A stretch of 33,459 nucleotides of DNA from Nemertoderma westbladi (GCA_032718475.1 JAUCBJ010005288.1:1-33459); one strand, 5' to 3'. Positions 10,296 through 20,624 are shown, numbered from the stretch's first letter. Translations and numbers: made by a program. The notes: generated by a model from the sequence alone, not told the origin.

Positions 10296-11349
10296 TTGCT
10301 TGTTGCTTGTTGGTGCTCATTGTTGCTCGTTAGTTGTACTTTATTATTGCTCGTTGTTGCTCGTTGTACCCTATTATTGCTCGTTGTTGCTCATTATTGC
10401 TCATTGTTACTCATTGTTGCACGTTGTTGTACTTTATTATTGCTCATTCAATCGTTGTTCCTCATTGTTGCTCGTTGTTTCTCGTTGGTGTACTTTATTA
10501 TTGCTCATTGTTGCTCAATATTACTCGTTGTTGCTCGGTCAGTCGTTGTTGCTCATTGTTGCTCGTTGTTGTACTTTATTATTGCTCATTGTTGCTCAAT
10601 ATAACTCCTTGTTGCTCAATATAACTCGTTGTTGCTCGTCCAGTCGTTGTTGCTCATTATTGCTCGTTGTTTCTCGTTGTTGCTCGTTGTTGTACTTTAT
10701 TATTGCTCGTTCAATCGTTGTTCCTCATTGTTTCTCGTTGTTGTACTTTATTATTGCTCATTGTTGCTCGTTGTTGCTCAATATTACTCGTTGTTGCTCG
10801 GTCAGTCGTTGTTGCTTGGTCAGTCGTTGTTGCTCGTTGTTGTACTTTATTATTGCTCATTGTTGCTCAATATAACTCGGTGTTGCTCGTTCAGTCGTTG
10901 TTGCTCATTATTGCTCGTTGTTGCTCATTGTTGCTCGTTGTTGTTCTTTATTATTGCTCAGTGTTTCTCATTGTTGCTCGTTGTTGCTCAATGTTACTCA
11001 TTGTTATACTTTATTATTGCTCAATGTTACTCGTTGTTACTCATTGTCATTGTTGCTCATTGTTACTCGTTGTTCCTCATGTCCTAATTATTGCTCGTTG
11101 TTTCTCGTTGTTGTACTTTATTATTGCTCATTGTTGCTAGTTGTTTCTCAATGTTGCTCGTTGTTGTACTTTATTATTGCTCGTTCAGTCGTTGTTGCTC
11201 ATTATTGCTCGTTGTTGTACTTTATTATTGCTCAATGTTACTCGTTGTCAGGTTGTTGCTCATTGTTACTCGTTGTTGCTCGTTGTTTTGTTACTCATCA
11301 GCTCATTGTTCATTTGTTGCTCGTTGTTGCTTATTGTTGCTCGTGGTGC
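10296..11349. repeat. TTGTTGCTC minisatellite
   Basis: A tandem array of about 1 kb is built on a 10-bp theme TTGTTGCTCG / TTGTTGCTCA. A higher-order pattern inserts TTGTACTTTATTATTGCTC and GTCAGTCG blocks. All long plus-strand reading frames here (Leu/Cys/Val/Tyr-rich) are products of the repeat lacking stop codons and should not be annotated as genes. Confidence 0.95.
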
Positions 11350-11865
11350 ATTTTTGCACCTATCCAATTAAGCTCAGAAGCTCCCTTATCTCTGCAATGT
11401 CCTGTCAAGGTTAGGCAGGTAGGAGGTCATAACTGTCATAAGCAGATAAGGGCAGAAGGAGGACGGTGCTGGGAGACGAGGTTATAAGAGACATTATATA
11501 AGGATATTTAATTTAATATATGAGAAATGAGGCCAGTAGTGGTTGACAGAAGGAGATACGCAATGCGTAGGCCTATCCCATTGTGCCTCATAATAGCCTC
11601 TCCGTCAACAAGTCAACCCCATCGACTAGCGGCACTGGCTGTTTCAGCTGACGGGGCTCTGTCGAAAAACGCGTCCCTGATGCAGTAAGGGCCAGGGCTG
11701 GCAAAGGGCCCCTTACTACTGTACTAAGGGCCGTCTTTTGAGGAGCAATATTATTATTGTCGCGGAACTGCTTCTACTCTCTGTGAGAAATGAGAAATAT
11801 TTAATTTATTTAAGGAGTATGCAGATTTTGGAATGAAATTGTATACCTAAATAAGAAACCCAAAT
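11350..11865. other. Unique core segment of the foldback element
   Basis: There is no reading frame of note. It holds small hairpins, CCTTATCTCTGC / GCAGATAAGG (about 11383-11448) and GTAAGGGCC / GGCCCCTTAC (about 11686-11717). It is more GC-rich than its surroundings. Confidence 0.4.
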
Positions 11866-12090
11866 GTCAAAAAGTTCTTATTTAAGGACTTTTAGTATTT
11901 ATGTGTACAATTTCGATGTCTTAAATAAGGTAAATTTAAAAAATCCCTCTTATTTAGGAACTGGTCGTATTTTTGATGCAATTTTAAAACACTTGTAGAA
12001 AAAAAACCGGACGGTGAAATGTTTTCTGGTTATTTGCATTATGTTCAAGAAAGAACCAACTTTTATATTGTGAAATAAAATTATGCGGTA
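11866..12090 (-). repeat. Right arm of foldback element
   Basis: Inverted copy of 10071-10295. Downstream to 12221 lie three further TAAATAAG/CTTATTTA words but no match to the left flank. Confidence 0.85.
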
Positions 12091-12219
12091 TTTTTTACTG
12101 AAACAAGTTCTTGCATATTATGTCGAAAAAAATCCAAAAAAGGCCCAAAAACCCCTAAATAAGAGCCATTTTCCTTAAATAAGAACCCACTTTTGGAGCT
12201 TATTTAAGGGTATGTTCCC

Positions 12220-12587
12220 TACTGACAGTACACACCTCTACCACAGTTAGCGAGTTAGGTACTGTAGGTAATTTTTAGCCGTCAGCATCAGGCCGTCGCC
12301 GTCAGCATCAGGCCGTCAGCGTCAGGCCGTCTGTCCGTGATAAATTAATTACTTAAATTTTAAATTGAAAATTCGTAAATCTATAAATTATGAAATTAAT
12401 TAGACCTACAGTATGACTGTATGATTGATTATGAGCGATTGGCGAACGATAACCATACTTTATTTTTTTTAAATAAATAATTAAATTTTTAAAATTTTTG
12501 AAAAACTCCGGCTCCTGCTCCGGCTCCGGCCAAATTGTCCAACTCCGGCTCCGGCTCCGGCCAAATCCCAACTCTGATCGAGCCCTA
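12220..12587 (-). mobile_element. hAT-type MITE end, truncated copy
   Basis: This is an inverted, closely similar copy of 14952-15306. Read on the minus strand it begins TAGGGCTCGATCAGAG (one change from the complete copy) and contains the same GGAGCCGGAGCAGG blocks and the same AT-rich interior. The match ends at about 12220, so roughly the distal 450 bp is missing. The minus-strand reading frame through the GGAGCC blocks is not a gene. Confidence 0.85.
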
Positions 12588-13438
12588 ATACGTAACAGGG
12601 CAACCTGAAACGTGATCCCCTATTCAGCTACTGACAATTTACCTAACAGACAGTTAGGTAAATATTATATTTCTTTCTCCTGATTGGTTATAGGATCAGA
12701 TGCTGTCAGATCAGATCTGATAAGGACAGACGTTTTATTCTACCTCCTCTGTACAGACGTACAGCTGTAGTCTGTAGGCCTACCTAACTCATACCTGCAT
12801 ACTCAAATTAGTTGATTAGGATAGGTAGTAGGCCTACAGAATACTGCAATAGGATCTATTTATAATTGATTTAATTGTTGTACCGGTTGGCAAGGCCTGC
12901 AGGCCGCAAATGAAGTGCAAAAATCGCAACGCGCTGTGCGCGTACCGGTATTTGAAATAGTGCGTGGTAAAAGCGCACGGAATTGAAATAAAAGTGCAGA
13001 AGTTCGCGAAATTATATGAAAGACAACAAAAGTGAGCAGTAATCTGTGCAAAAGATCAAACAGTATGGTGAAATGCCCAGATCGGGAAAGTGAATTTCTT
13101 GCCCAATGCTGCAATGAGGCAAGTATGGTTTGACACTATTGCCCAATGTGGAAATATTTACTTGCCTGATTCGGATAGTTTAACTTCAGGTACCGGAATG
13201 AACCCAGAACATTATAGATATAGTCAAGTCATAGGTACCGGTAGGCTACTCAGTTCATGTAGGCCATCACACCTACGGTATTTTAACAATCTTTAATAGC
13301 CTAATTTGTAATTAAGATAAATCACCAAGTCATAATAAATCTAAGAAAGTTTGTATTTTTGTTCATCGGCCTCTAGAAGAAATTATTGGTTTGAACTTAA
13401 ATGATATATTTATTATACTGTGTTAAATAATATTAATT
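12588..13438. other. Probable 5' flank of the two-gene element
   Basis: No gene was seen. GGTGAAATGCCCAGATCGGG (13068-13087) matches, inverted, GGTGAAATGCCCCGATCGGG at 18817-18836, with one difference in 20. It is a candidate left terminus of the element that holds the next two genes. Confidence 0.5.
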
Positions 13439-16400
13439 ATGGCTTCAACTAGCAAGTTTCAGTGTTGTAAAGTCATTACTCATTGAATAATACAAGAAAA
13501 TGCATCTAAAGATAAAGATATTGCTTGGCCTCACTATTATGTATTCAAGAAAACGAATAAAAAAAATGAAGAAAGGTGTAATAGAGTGTAGAGTACATGA
13601 TTGACAATCGTCTAATAACAAAGTATGATCAACGAATTTGTTCAACATGTCATTATTTTTACTCGTTGAAGTTAAACCTTTCACGATACCCTGATGTCAA
13701 TCCTATTAATCCTGTCATGGTTTCATCTGAATCTAGCAGTGGCGATGTGCCGAGTTGCTCTCAAACTACGGAGTTGCCAACAAGTACCGGTAGTGGCACA
13801 AGTAAAAACGTTGATAAAGGCACAGTTGAATTTTTTGCATCTTTAATAAAAAACGAAAAACCCAAAATACCCCAAAATACTGACTACTGAGGCATTTATT
13901 GAAGATCTGCACTCCATCGATTACGAAAATTACATACCCGATTGTATCGTGCGCACATTATTATTAGAACTCTTCGACACCAAGGATAAGCTGAAGAACT
14001 TGTACCTGGCAAATAAAGTATTCGAATTTTTGATGTTGTCGCAGGATGCCAAGTATGTTGGGAAAATTCACACCCGGGAACAGTTAGTCATGTACACCGT
14101 GGATAACTCGAAATTTAGCTGCATTCTTCGCGCTTCAGGTTCTCCAGCACCATCATACCGGAAAATGATTGATATATGGAATAACTCTACTAACTGAAGC
14201 GTTAGACTTATTTTCTACTAACCATGACTTATCAGTCGCAGTCGATAATAATCAAAAAATAGGGCGCACCTGGAATGTTTTTCAGAAGGGGGTGCAGATA
14301 AGATAAGTTACTTCTGTTATAAGCATTTATACTCCTTCAACTGAGAACATACAATTTAGCAACATTACTTATGCAGAGCAGACCTTGGGGCAGATTCAGG
14401 TAAGAGTGATTGGTTGAAATTTACTGAAAAGTATGACTCTATATATAGAAATGTTCGACAAGAATTTGTACGGTCGGAGATTGCAACGCTTCTTCGTGAG
14501 ACCGATGCAAGTTCGTTTAACGATGGCAGTTACAGCAAACTTCACAAGTCTACAACTAAACCAATGGCGGATTTCGAGATAAATATCCATAAACCTTTAT
14601 ATTTCGATCCTGGAAGCTATTCTACTGTAGAGTTGATGATTGATCATATATTAGTAGAAACAAACATTACAACTGAATTAGAGACTCAACACCGAAGGCA
14701 CGTTAATTTAGAAATGGATGGAAGTCCCTTTGGTTTGGTCTTAAGTCTAATACACGAGCAACATCCTGAATGGAGCGACTACCTCCTATTAATGCCTGGC
14801 CTTGGTCACATTGAGCATAACATGTTAAAAAGCGTTGGAAACTTTGGTTGGAATATCGTATTCCAACACTTTGCACTAACAAATGGCTTCATAAGTGATA
14901 TAGCATTGCTATTTTTTAAATCAATGAATGACAAGAGCTATGAGTCTCTAGTAGGGCTCGATCGGAGTTGGGATTTGGCCGGAGCCGGAGCAGGAGCCGG
15001 AGTTGGACAATTTGGCCGGAGCCGGAGCAGGAGCCGGAGTTTTTCAAAAATTTTAAAAATTTAATTATTTTTAAAAAAAAAATAAAGTATGGTTATCGTT
15101 CGCCAATCGCTCATAATCAATCATACTGTAGGTCTAATTAATAATTAATTTCATAATTTATAGATTTACGAATTTTCAATTTAAAATTTAAGTAATTAAT
15201 TTATCACGGACAGACGTCCTGACGCTGACCGCTGACGGCTAAAATTTACCTACAGTACCGGTACCTAACTCACTAACAGTGGTAGAGGTGTGTACTGTAG
15301 GTAGCCTACCGTACGTGTACCAGTCAGCCAGTACTGCAGTACAGTATGCTGGCATGGCATGACAGCAGTAAATGGCTGCAGTGGTACAGCTACAGTCTGA
15401 CAGTGTACATTCATAGCATTTACAATTTTTACAGTAGGGCCTATCTGTAATAGTCTGCTAGTCAGCCAGCTGGCCAGTACCAGTACTGCAGTACAGTCAG
15501 TCAGTAATTGACTTAGTAAATAACTAAGTAAACTAAGTAAATACTGCGGTATTATGCTTGATATTGAAGCTGTACTACAGTACTTACTTCAGTCAGTCAG
15601 TACTTATAGTGTAAATAATTGTTCAGATTAGAATATGCACGAAATATAATACTTTATTAAAAAATTAACTCCGGCAATATTTTTACCGGAGCCGGAGCAG
15701 GAGCCGGAGGTGCCAAAATGGCCGGAGCCGGAGGCCGGAGCTCCGATCGAGCCCTAGTCTCTAGATATAATTTTGCATGGACTAGCTCGCGAGTTATTAC
15801 GCCCATTTATTAATGATGAATTAGCTAAAGATAATAACTATACACTTGAAGCTTTAAACAAATTTCTTTCAGTGTCAAAGGGTTTGTGTGACATACAAAT
15901 GTTTATTTAGTTTCAATTTCACTGTCCTTCTATCAATAAAGGTCATGCGTATAGGGACAAGGAATGGTGATTTCGACTTGATAGTTGCAGCTATGTATAA
16001 ATTCTCTCCAGTTTTTTTCACTCGGCGCAACTATACTTATCAACGTATAACGGCTTACTTCTAATTAGATTGGATGAGAAGTTTGTAAATTTCTTGAAGG
16101 AACGAGTCTCCTTGGATAGAACAGGCCGCGGAAAGGGACAAGGGCTAGATTATCTGTTAGAAGAAATTCACAAACTTATAAAGGCACTCACACCCAGCTC
16201 AATGCCTTCAAATATAGAGAAGTGGGAAAAACTTTACGCTTCAGTGAAGCCGCTTGCCAAATTAAGGGACACTGTATTTAAAGAAATTGGATCACGGGAT
16301 CCAAAATTATCAGCAGAACAAAACATCAACTACGGATCTTCATATCTATAAAGTATGAATACTTGTTTGTTTGATTGGCAAGAAACTATCCGCCAGGCGG

Positions 16401-16759
16401 ATATAATAAATCCTCATGGTGAATCTACTCAACCTGAAGGATTTTCCTCAAAATTGGCATATGAGCACATAAATTTTTATCAGAGAGGATGGGAACGAAT
16501 TTCATCGGCTGTGACAAATATTCTTGAACACAAACCTAACTATACCTTTGTTGCTAAGCAACCCGTTATACCTATAACTGATAACGAAGGCCAAATTCTA
16601 AACAATATTAATAACTGGACCAAAGAACAGCTGATCGATTTAGCCAAAGAGTTGATTGGGGAAACAGATATGCCGAATTCAGCTGTTTTACAAGCCCGCC
16701 TCAAGGCCGCCAAAACAAAAGATGACTTAATTGATTTAGTTAAAACCTTACTGAATTAG
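13439..16759 (+). pseudogene. DUF6589-like transposon protein, interrupted by a MITE
   Basis: A long decayed protein on the plus strand. An ATG at 13439 starts a Cys-containing N terminus, with a C-x2-C (ICSTC) near 13640. Frameshifts near 13880 and around 14200-14400 and stop codons at about 13486, 16060 and 16349 break the frame, yet similarity-like blocks persist: VNLEMDGSPFGLVL, LLMPGLGHIEHNMLKSVGNF (near 14790-14850), then past the MITE RNGDFDLIVAAMYKFSPVFF (near 15965-16020) and GRGKGQGLDYLLEEIHKLIK. This order resembles, from memory, uncharacterised DUF6589-type proteins of fungal and animal mobile elements; the assignment is tentative. The insertion 14952-15756 with its 8-bp duplication splits a Leu codon context cleanly: removing it lets the frame run on to a stop near 15909. 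The catalytic role is unknown. Confidence 0.6.
14944..15764. mobile_element. Complete hAT-type MITE with 8-bp target duplication
   Basis: An 805-bp element (14952-15756) has perfect 16-bp terminal inverted repeats, TAGGGCTCGATCGGAG and CTCCGATCGAGCCCTA. It is flanked by an exact 8-bp direct duplication GTCTCTAG (14944-14951 and 15757-15764). An 8-bp target duplication and ends starting TAGGG are hallmarks of the hAT superfamily. Both ends carry GGAGCCGGAGCAGGAGCC blocks. There is no transposase gene. The interior contains repeated CAGTCAGTCAGT and CAGTACTGCAGTAC words (15320-15600). Confidence 0.93.
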
Positions 16760-17597
16760 ATAGTGGTAGTGACTAAGTCTGTAAGTGATGGTGAAGGTTA
16801 GAAGTAGGATAGCCGCCATGACTGAATACAATTAAAATATTGTTTGCAATATTTAGTAGTAAAATAAAATAATTATGCAATATTCTGATATTATATATAT
16901 ATATAATTATATGCAACAATATAATGTACGGTATATAACTGTATAAACAATATTAAATATAACAATATTATATTTTATCAGTCCACCTCCAGTCTCTAAA
17001 AACGAAATTCCCATTTCGTTTTATTTACCAAATGCACTGTTGCGCCGAATATTCTTACTCCGAGTTTTTTTTGGTGTAAGGTAGTTATTTATATTCCGCC
17101 GAACTTTACTTCCCGGACAGTGCGTTGGGCAGTAGAACTTAATTTTTAATTACAACACCAACTTTCATTCGTTGTTTTATCATATATTTTTTATATTTTT
17201 AATTAATTTTATTTCATTTTTTAACAAACCTTTTTTACAAACGAGGTTTTAAATAATCTCTATGAAATCAAAGATATGTTATACCTATTATATGTAAAAC
17301 CTTTTAGTGTAATCTACTGATCCTCCAATTTTTATTCAACATATAATTATTTTACTTAGAGGTTAAACTTTTTTTTTTTAACTATTATTCGCGAACTAGT
17401 AGTTTTAACCAGATTTTAACCATTACATATGCTATTTTAAATATAATTTATGTAGTTCTAACATAACTTATTTACATATATCAACGTACTTAGATTTATT
17501 TTGTATTATTGTTCGATTGTTGATTTTACTTGTACAGGTTCAACAAGCTTAGGCTTTCTAATACCTTAAACATTAAACATTGAGGGCCTTTCTCAAG
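16760..17597. other. AT-rich gap between convergent genes
   Basis: No gene was seen. It holds an (AT)n run near 16891-16909 and is otherwise AT-rich. It would be the shared 3' region of two convergent genes of one element. Confidence 0.4.
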
Positions 17598-18463
17598 GCC
17601 GGGGTTAACCCAAACCACCAAGTGCATTTCTCATGCAACCAGTATTCGCATCTTTAGCAACCAATCCAAACCGAATTGAAGCGCTTGTCCTCTGGGCTAT
17701 CATAAATTACACCACATGTTGCGCATTTACGATCCGCCACTAACTCTCGCTGAGGCATTTCTACTACTTCCTTTTCCGGGGAAAGATTATCAAGATGTTG
17801 TAATTCTGGTGTACTGCCACTGCTGCTGCTTCTTGATCCGGTTGATGTGTCAGGGGAAGTTACCGGTATGGTGCCATTCTGTTGCTCCCCTTACTGCTTA
17901 GTACTTCCAGTGTACTTTCATTGAAGTTCTTACGGTTCTGTCTCACTAAAACCGTTATCATCCCATCGCCCACGGGAGAAAGTGCAGTAAACCGTTCTAT
18001 TCGCTTCTCCTCCACAGATTTAAATTTTGACACGAACTGATGGAGCCGTTGATTTTCAAATTTTCCCATTGGCATTTTGCCAACATGATGATGCTCCGAT
18101 TGACCAATATTACTGGATTTAGAGCCAATTCTATTTTCTTTACATGTAGATCATTCTTGATTTACTCTACATCTCAATTTGGACAAACGTTCTTTCTCCT
18201 TTTTATCCCCAACCCCAATCTTCCGTACTTCCACGTCGGATAGTTTTTGTATGGTCTGTAACTTCCAAGCCGGAATTAGAACTTCATCGTTGTCCCTTGT
18301 CAGTATCAATTTCGCAAGGTGGTTCCAGTACTATTGATTCCGGTACAACATTTCGAATTTCGACAATTGCCCCTCTTAATGTTAATGTTAATGCTCGGGA
18401 ATTACCCTCCTCATGACTTTCTCCGACTCCAACAATAGCCTCCAACGAATCCATATCCTCCAT
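17598..18463 (-). pseudogene. Second transposon gene with C-terminal PHD-like zinc motif
   Basis: Read on the minus strand from an ATG at 18463 (MEDMDSLEAIVGVGESHEEG), the translation continues through frame changes near 18284, 18150 and 17870. A charged helical stretch (KLQTIQKLSDVEVRKIGVGD) and a basic segment (FKSVEEKRIERFTALSPVGD) follow, then a Ser-rich linker. It ends with C-x2-C-x17-C-x2-C-x4-H-x2-C (CATC ... WIGC.RCEYWLHEKC, about 17625-17725), where one position is a TAA stop. This spacing fits the second half of a PHD-type finger or the zinc tail of several transposase families. The gene converges on the DUF6589-like gene and shows a similar level of decay. Function is unknown. Confidence 0.45.
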
Positions 18464-18540
18464 ATCTACTAAAATTCAGAACCGGTTTGAAGTACCTACC
18501 ATACGGCCGTCTGGCCGTAGGTACTTACTGAGATTGCTGG

Positions 18541-18838
18541 ATTGGGAAAGTTAACGATTTCAAAATTGCCTGATCGGGAAATATTGTAATTGCCAGATCG
18601 GGAAATAACAAAGTGTTAAGGTTAGGCTGAATTATTAAAAATCTGAACAATTATTTTTCATCAAAGTAAAATAATACAATAAAGTAAATCCTGATCGTTC
18701 TGCTAGATGTCGTGTAAAGCTGCGCAAAATAGTTACTGAATGCGCAAGTGTAAAAATGCTCAAACTTTCTCGATCGGGAAAGGATACTTGCCCGATCGGG
18801 CCATTTTACCATATTTCCCGATCGGGGCATTTCACCTG
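18541..18838. repeat. Cluster of palindromic GATCGGG motifs (candidate right terminus)
   Basis: Five copies of a motif centred on CCGATCGG occur: GCCTGATCGGGAAAT (about 18569), GCCAGATCGGGAAAT (about 18589), TCTCGATCGGGAAAG (about 18768), GCCCGATCGGGCCA (about 18790) and TTCCCGATCGGGGCA (about 18815). The last, with GCATTTCACC beside it, is the inverted partner of the left motif at 13068. Confidence 0.7.
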
Positions 18839-18932
18839 ACTGTCAAAGGTCGTAAAGTGCGCGTACAGGCTGACAGGTGGATGAGGTGTAAAAAAGTTTA
18901 CATGCATTCAATGTCAGAAAAATAATTTGCCA

Positions 18933-19111
18933 CAAAAAATTTCGCTCGCTTCGCTCGCGTTTTTTTTTACATTTTGCACTGTTAGAATTAAAAAATTTCG
19001 CCCACTTTGAGTTTTGCTCACGTTTCTTTTTCATTTTGCACTGTTACAGTGTTAGAATGAAAAAATTTCGCTTTTTCAGGTTTGGCTCGCATTTCTTTAT
19101 CATTTTGCTCG
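18933..19111. repeat. Degenerate tandem repeat with AAAAAATTTCGC
   Basis: About three units of roughly 60-70 bp each contain AAAAAATTTCGC, a GCTC-G segment and CATTTTGCACTGTTAGAAT. They lie just upstream of the SNX3-like promoter region. Confidence 0.7.
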
Positions 19112-19169
19112 TTTCGCACGCGTATGTTTTTCGTTTAGGCCTACATCTGTACATTGGTAAAATCAAAAT

Positions 19170-19384
19170 GTGGTGTGCAGTGCATGCGCCCATCCAGCCA
19201 TGCGCGGTATATTGTCCAATATTGCGTGGCTGAAAAATTGTGCGCAGGCATTGTGCGAGGTTCAGTGATGGTTTGCAGCCTGGCCGGTAGGCCTACTGGT
19301 CTGTCGGTCAGTCAGTCAGTAGTAGTAATTATTAGCTCTAGTTGTCTAGGTCCCTGTGTTGCATATATCTGTATATCTTACATT
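19170..19384 (+). promoter_or_regulatory. Probable promoter and 5' leader of the SNX3-like gene
   Basis: A locally CpG-richer stretch directly upstream of the first coding exon has GTGCATGCGCCC, CCATGCGCGG and TGTGCGCAGG, which resemble NRF-1 half sites (GCGCATGCGC class), and a CCAAT (GTCCAATATTG, near 19214). No TATA box is evident at a fixed distance. The transcription start is unknown. Confidence 0.4.
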
Positions 19385-19518
19385 ATGGGTGATGATACAA
19401 CGCACACAAAGCGGTTGGCTTCTAAGAAGCAAACTCTGGATGATGCCTATGCGGCTCCAGCTAACTTTCTCGAGATTGATATCTCAAATCCAGAGACACA
19501 TGGGTTAGCTAAAAAAAG
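19385..19518 (+). CDS. SNX3: SNX3/SNX12-type sorting nexin, exon 1
   Basis: The first coding exon begins with ATG at 19385 in strong context (A at -3, G at +4). It encodes MGDDTTHTKRL followed by LDDAYAAPANFLEIDISNPE, the N-terminal signature of SNX3/SNX12. The exon ends after AG of a split Arg codon at 19518, followed by the donor GTATTT at 19519. Joining to the A at 20625 restores Arg and the continuing YTDYEI sequence. The frame is also open upstream, but the family's usual length (162 residues in human SNX3, matched here) supports this ATG. SNX12 is nearly the same in sequence, so the paralogue name is less certain than the family. Confidence 0.95.
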
Positions 19519-20624
19519 GTATTTTATTTAGACCTATTACAGTATTAGGTTGGTTCACTTGTTTTGTTTTATATTTAGGGCCTACCGGTCTGCCGGTATT
19601 ACATTTTTCTGTATTTTGTGTAAGATTATTGTGATTAATTAATACCTAATTAATAATAAATAATTATGACCTAGCTAGCAGCGTAGGTCTGTAGGCCTAT
19701 GTTACATTTCTATGATTGAATAATGGTCAATTTCTCCTTTATTTAAGAGAAAATTAAAGAGAAACACGAACTGATGATAATACAGTAGGTAATACTGTAG
19801 TATTACCTACTGTATTATCATCAGTTCGTGTTTCTCTTAACCTTGAAGATGTTCTTCCTTATTTTTAATATTTAATATTTTAATTTAATAAAAGTTGCAA
19901 TCATTTTTATGTAAACTAGAATAGACACCTCTTTTGGGTCTCGTGACTTATTGATTGATATTTTCGTATACCGGTACCGTATGGCTATTCATCGAAATAT
20001 TTTATTTATTCGGTGATCAAACCTCTGAACCTACTTCGAATCCCACAAATTTTTTAGATTAGATCCTGATTGTTTAGGCGGTAGGGTTTTTTATTTTTTT
20101 TTTTAAACATTTTTCAAAACTTGCATGCACATGAATAAATTGTAACTAAGTACAGCAGTAATAATTGGAGTGATTCAAATAATTAGTAAATTACGGTAAA
20201 TGAAAAAAATATTATGAATATATTTGACTTGATGCATAGTAAAGACGGAGGGTGATCGGGAAGGCCCATTTCATCAACCAGTGGATAGACAATAATACTG
20301 TAATAGGGTTAGATATAGTTATGGTCATGGTTTAGTTTTAATTATGGTTTGTCCCTTGCCGTCAAACACTAACCAAATAAAACAATATCTGAGTCGATGT
20401 ATTGTGTACTAACTGACTGATCTCAGAAGTGCAGAAAATATTCGTCACGAACTAATTATAATTAATTACAATTAGGCCTAGAGTCGAAAACGCCTATAAG
20501 AATCGTGTACCTGTGTACCGGTACCTTTAGGGGTTTTATAGAAATTGTTTTGTGGAAAAATAATGATTAATACATAGATTATTATATGATAAGCTTCTAC
20601 ACTTTTGTATAACATTCCGCATAG
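19519..20624 (+). other. Intron of the SNX3-like gene
   Basis: A 1106-bp GT-AG intron after the second base of a codon (phase 2). It contains the perfect 40-bp inverted repeat at 19757-19838 and an isolated GTGATCGGGAAGGCCC motif at 20252 related to the 18541-18838 cluster. Confidence 0.93.
19757..19838. repeat. Perfect 40-bp inverted repeat (2-nt spacer)
   Basis: Left arm 19757-19796 and right arm 19799-19838 are exact reverse complements with only GT between them. The arms start AAGAGAAACACGAACTGATG. A transcript of either strand would fold into an 80-nt perfect hairpin. Confidence 0.97.

Larger units (their letters stand above)
10071..12090. mobile_element. Foldback element with 225-bp inverted arms
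   Basis: Two 225-bp arms, 10071-10295 and 11866-12090, are inverted copies differing at roughly a dozen positions by eye. They begin TACCGCATAATTTTATTTCA and end CTTTTTGAC in the left-arm orientation. They enclose a tandem minisatellite (10296-11349) and a unique segment (11350-11865). No transposase gene is inside. Long arms plus internal tandem repeats resemble foldback-type or other non-autonomous DNA transposons. No target-site duplication was found outside the arms. Confidence 0.75.

Noticed and set aside
10291-11487. Several long Leu/Cys/Tyr-rich plus-strand reading frames in different frames
   Set aside because: They are translations of the TTGTTGCTC minisatellite, which simply lacks stop codons; the same peptide pattern appears in all three frames.
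12090-12221. Possible hAT terminus (TGTTCCCTA ending at 12221) for the foldback element
   Set aside because: No matching TAGGGAACA start or 8-bp duplication was found on the left side.
14955-15064. Gly/Ala-rich C terminus on the DUF6589-like frame
   Set aside because: It is read from the inserted MITE (GGAGCC blocks) and not from the original gene.
18740-19034. Short frames on both strands upstream of SNX3
   Set aside because: They lie in the GATCGGG cluster and the AAAAAATTTCGC tandem repeat and show no protein similarity.
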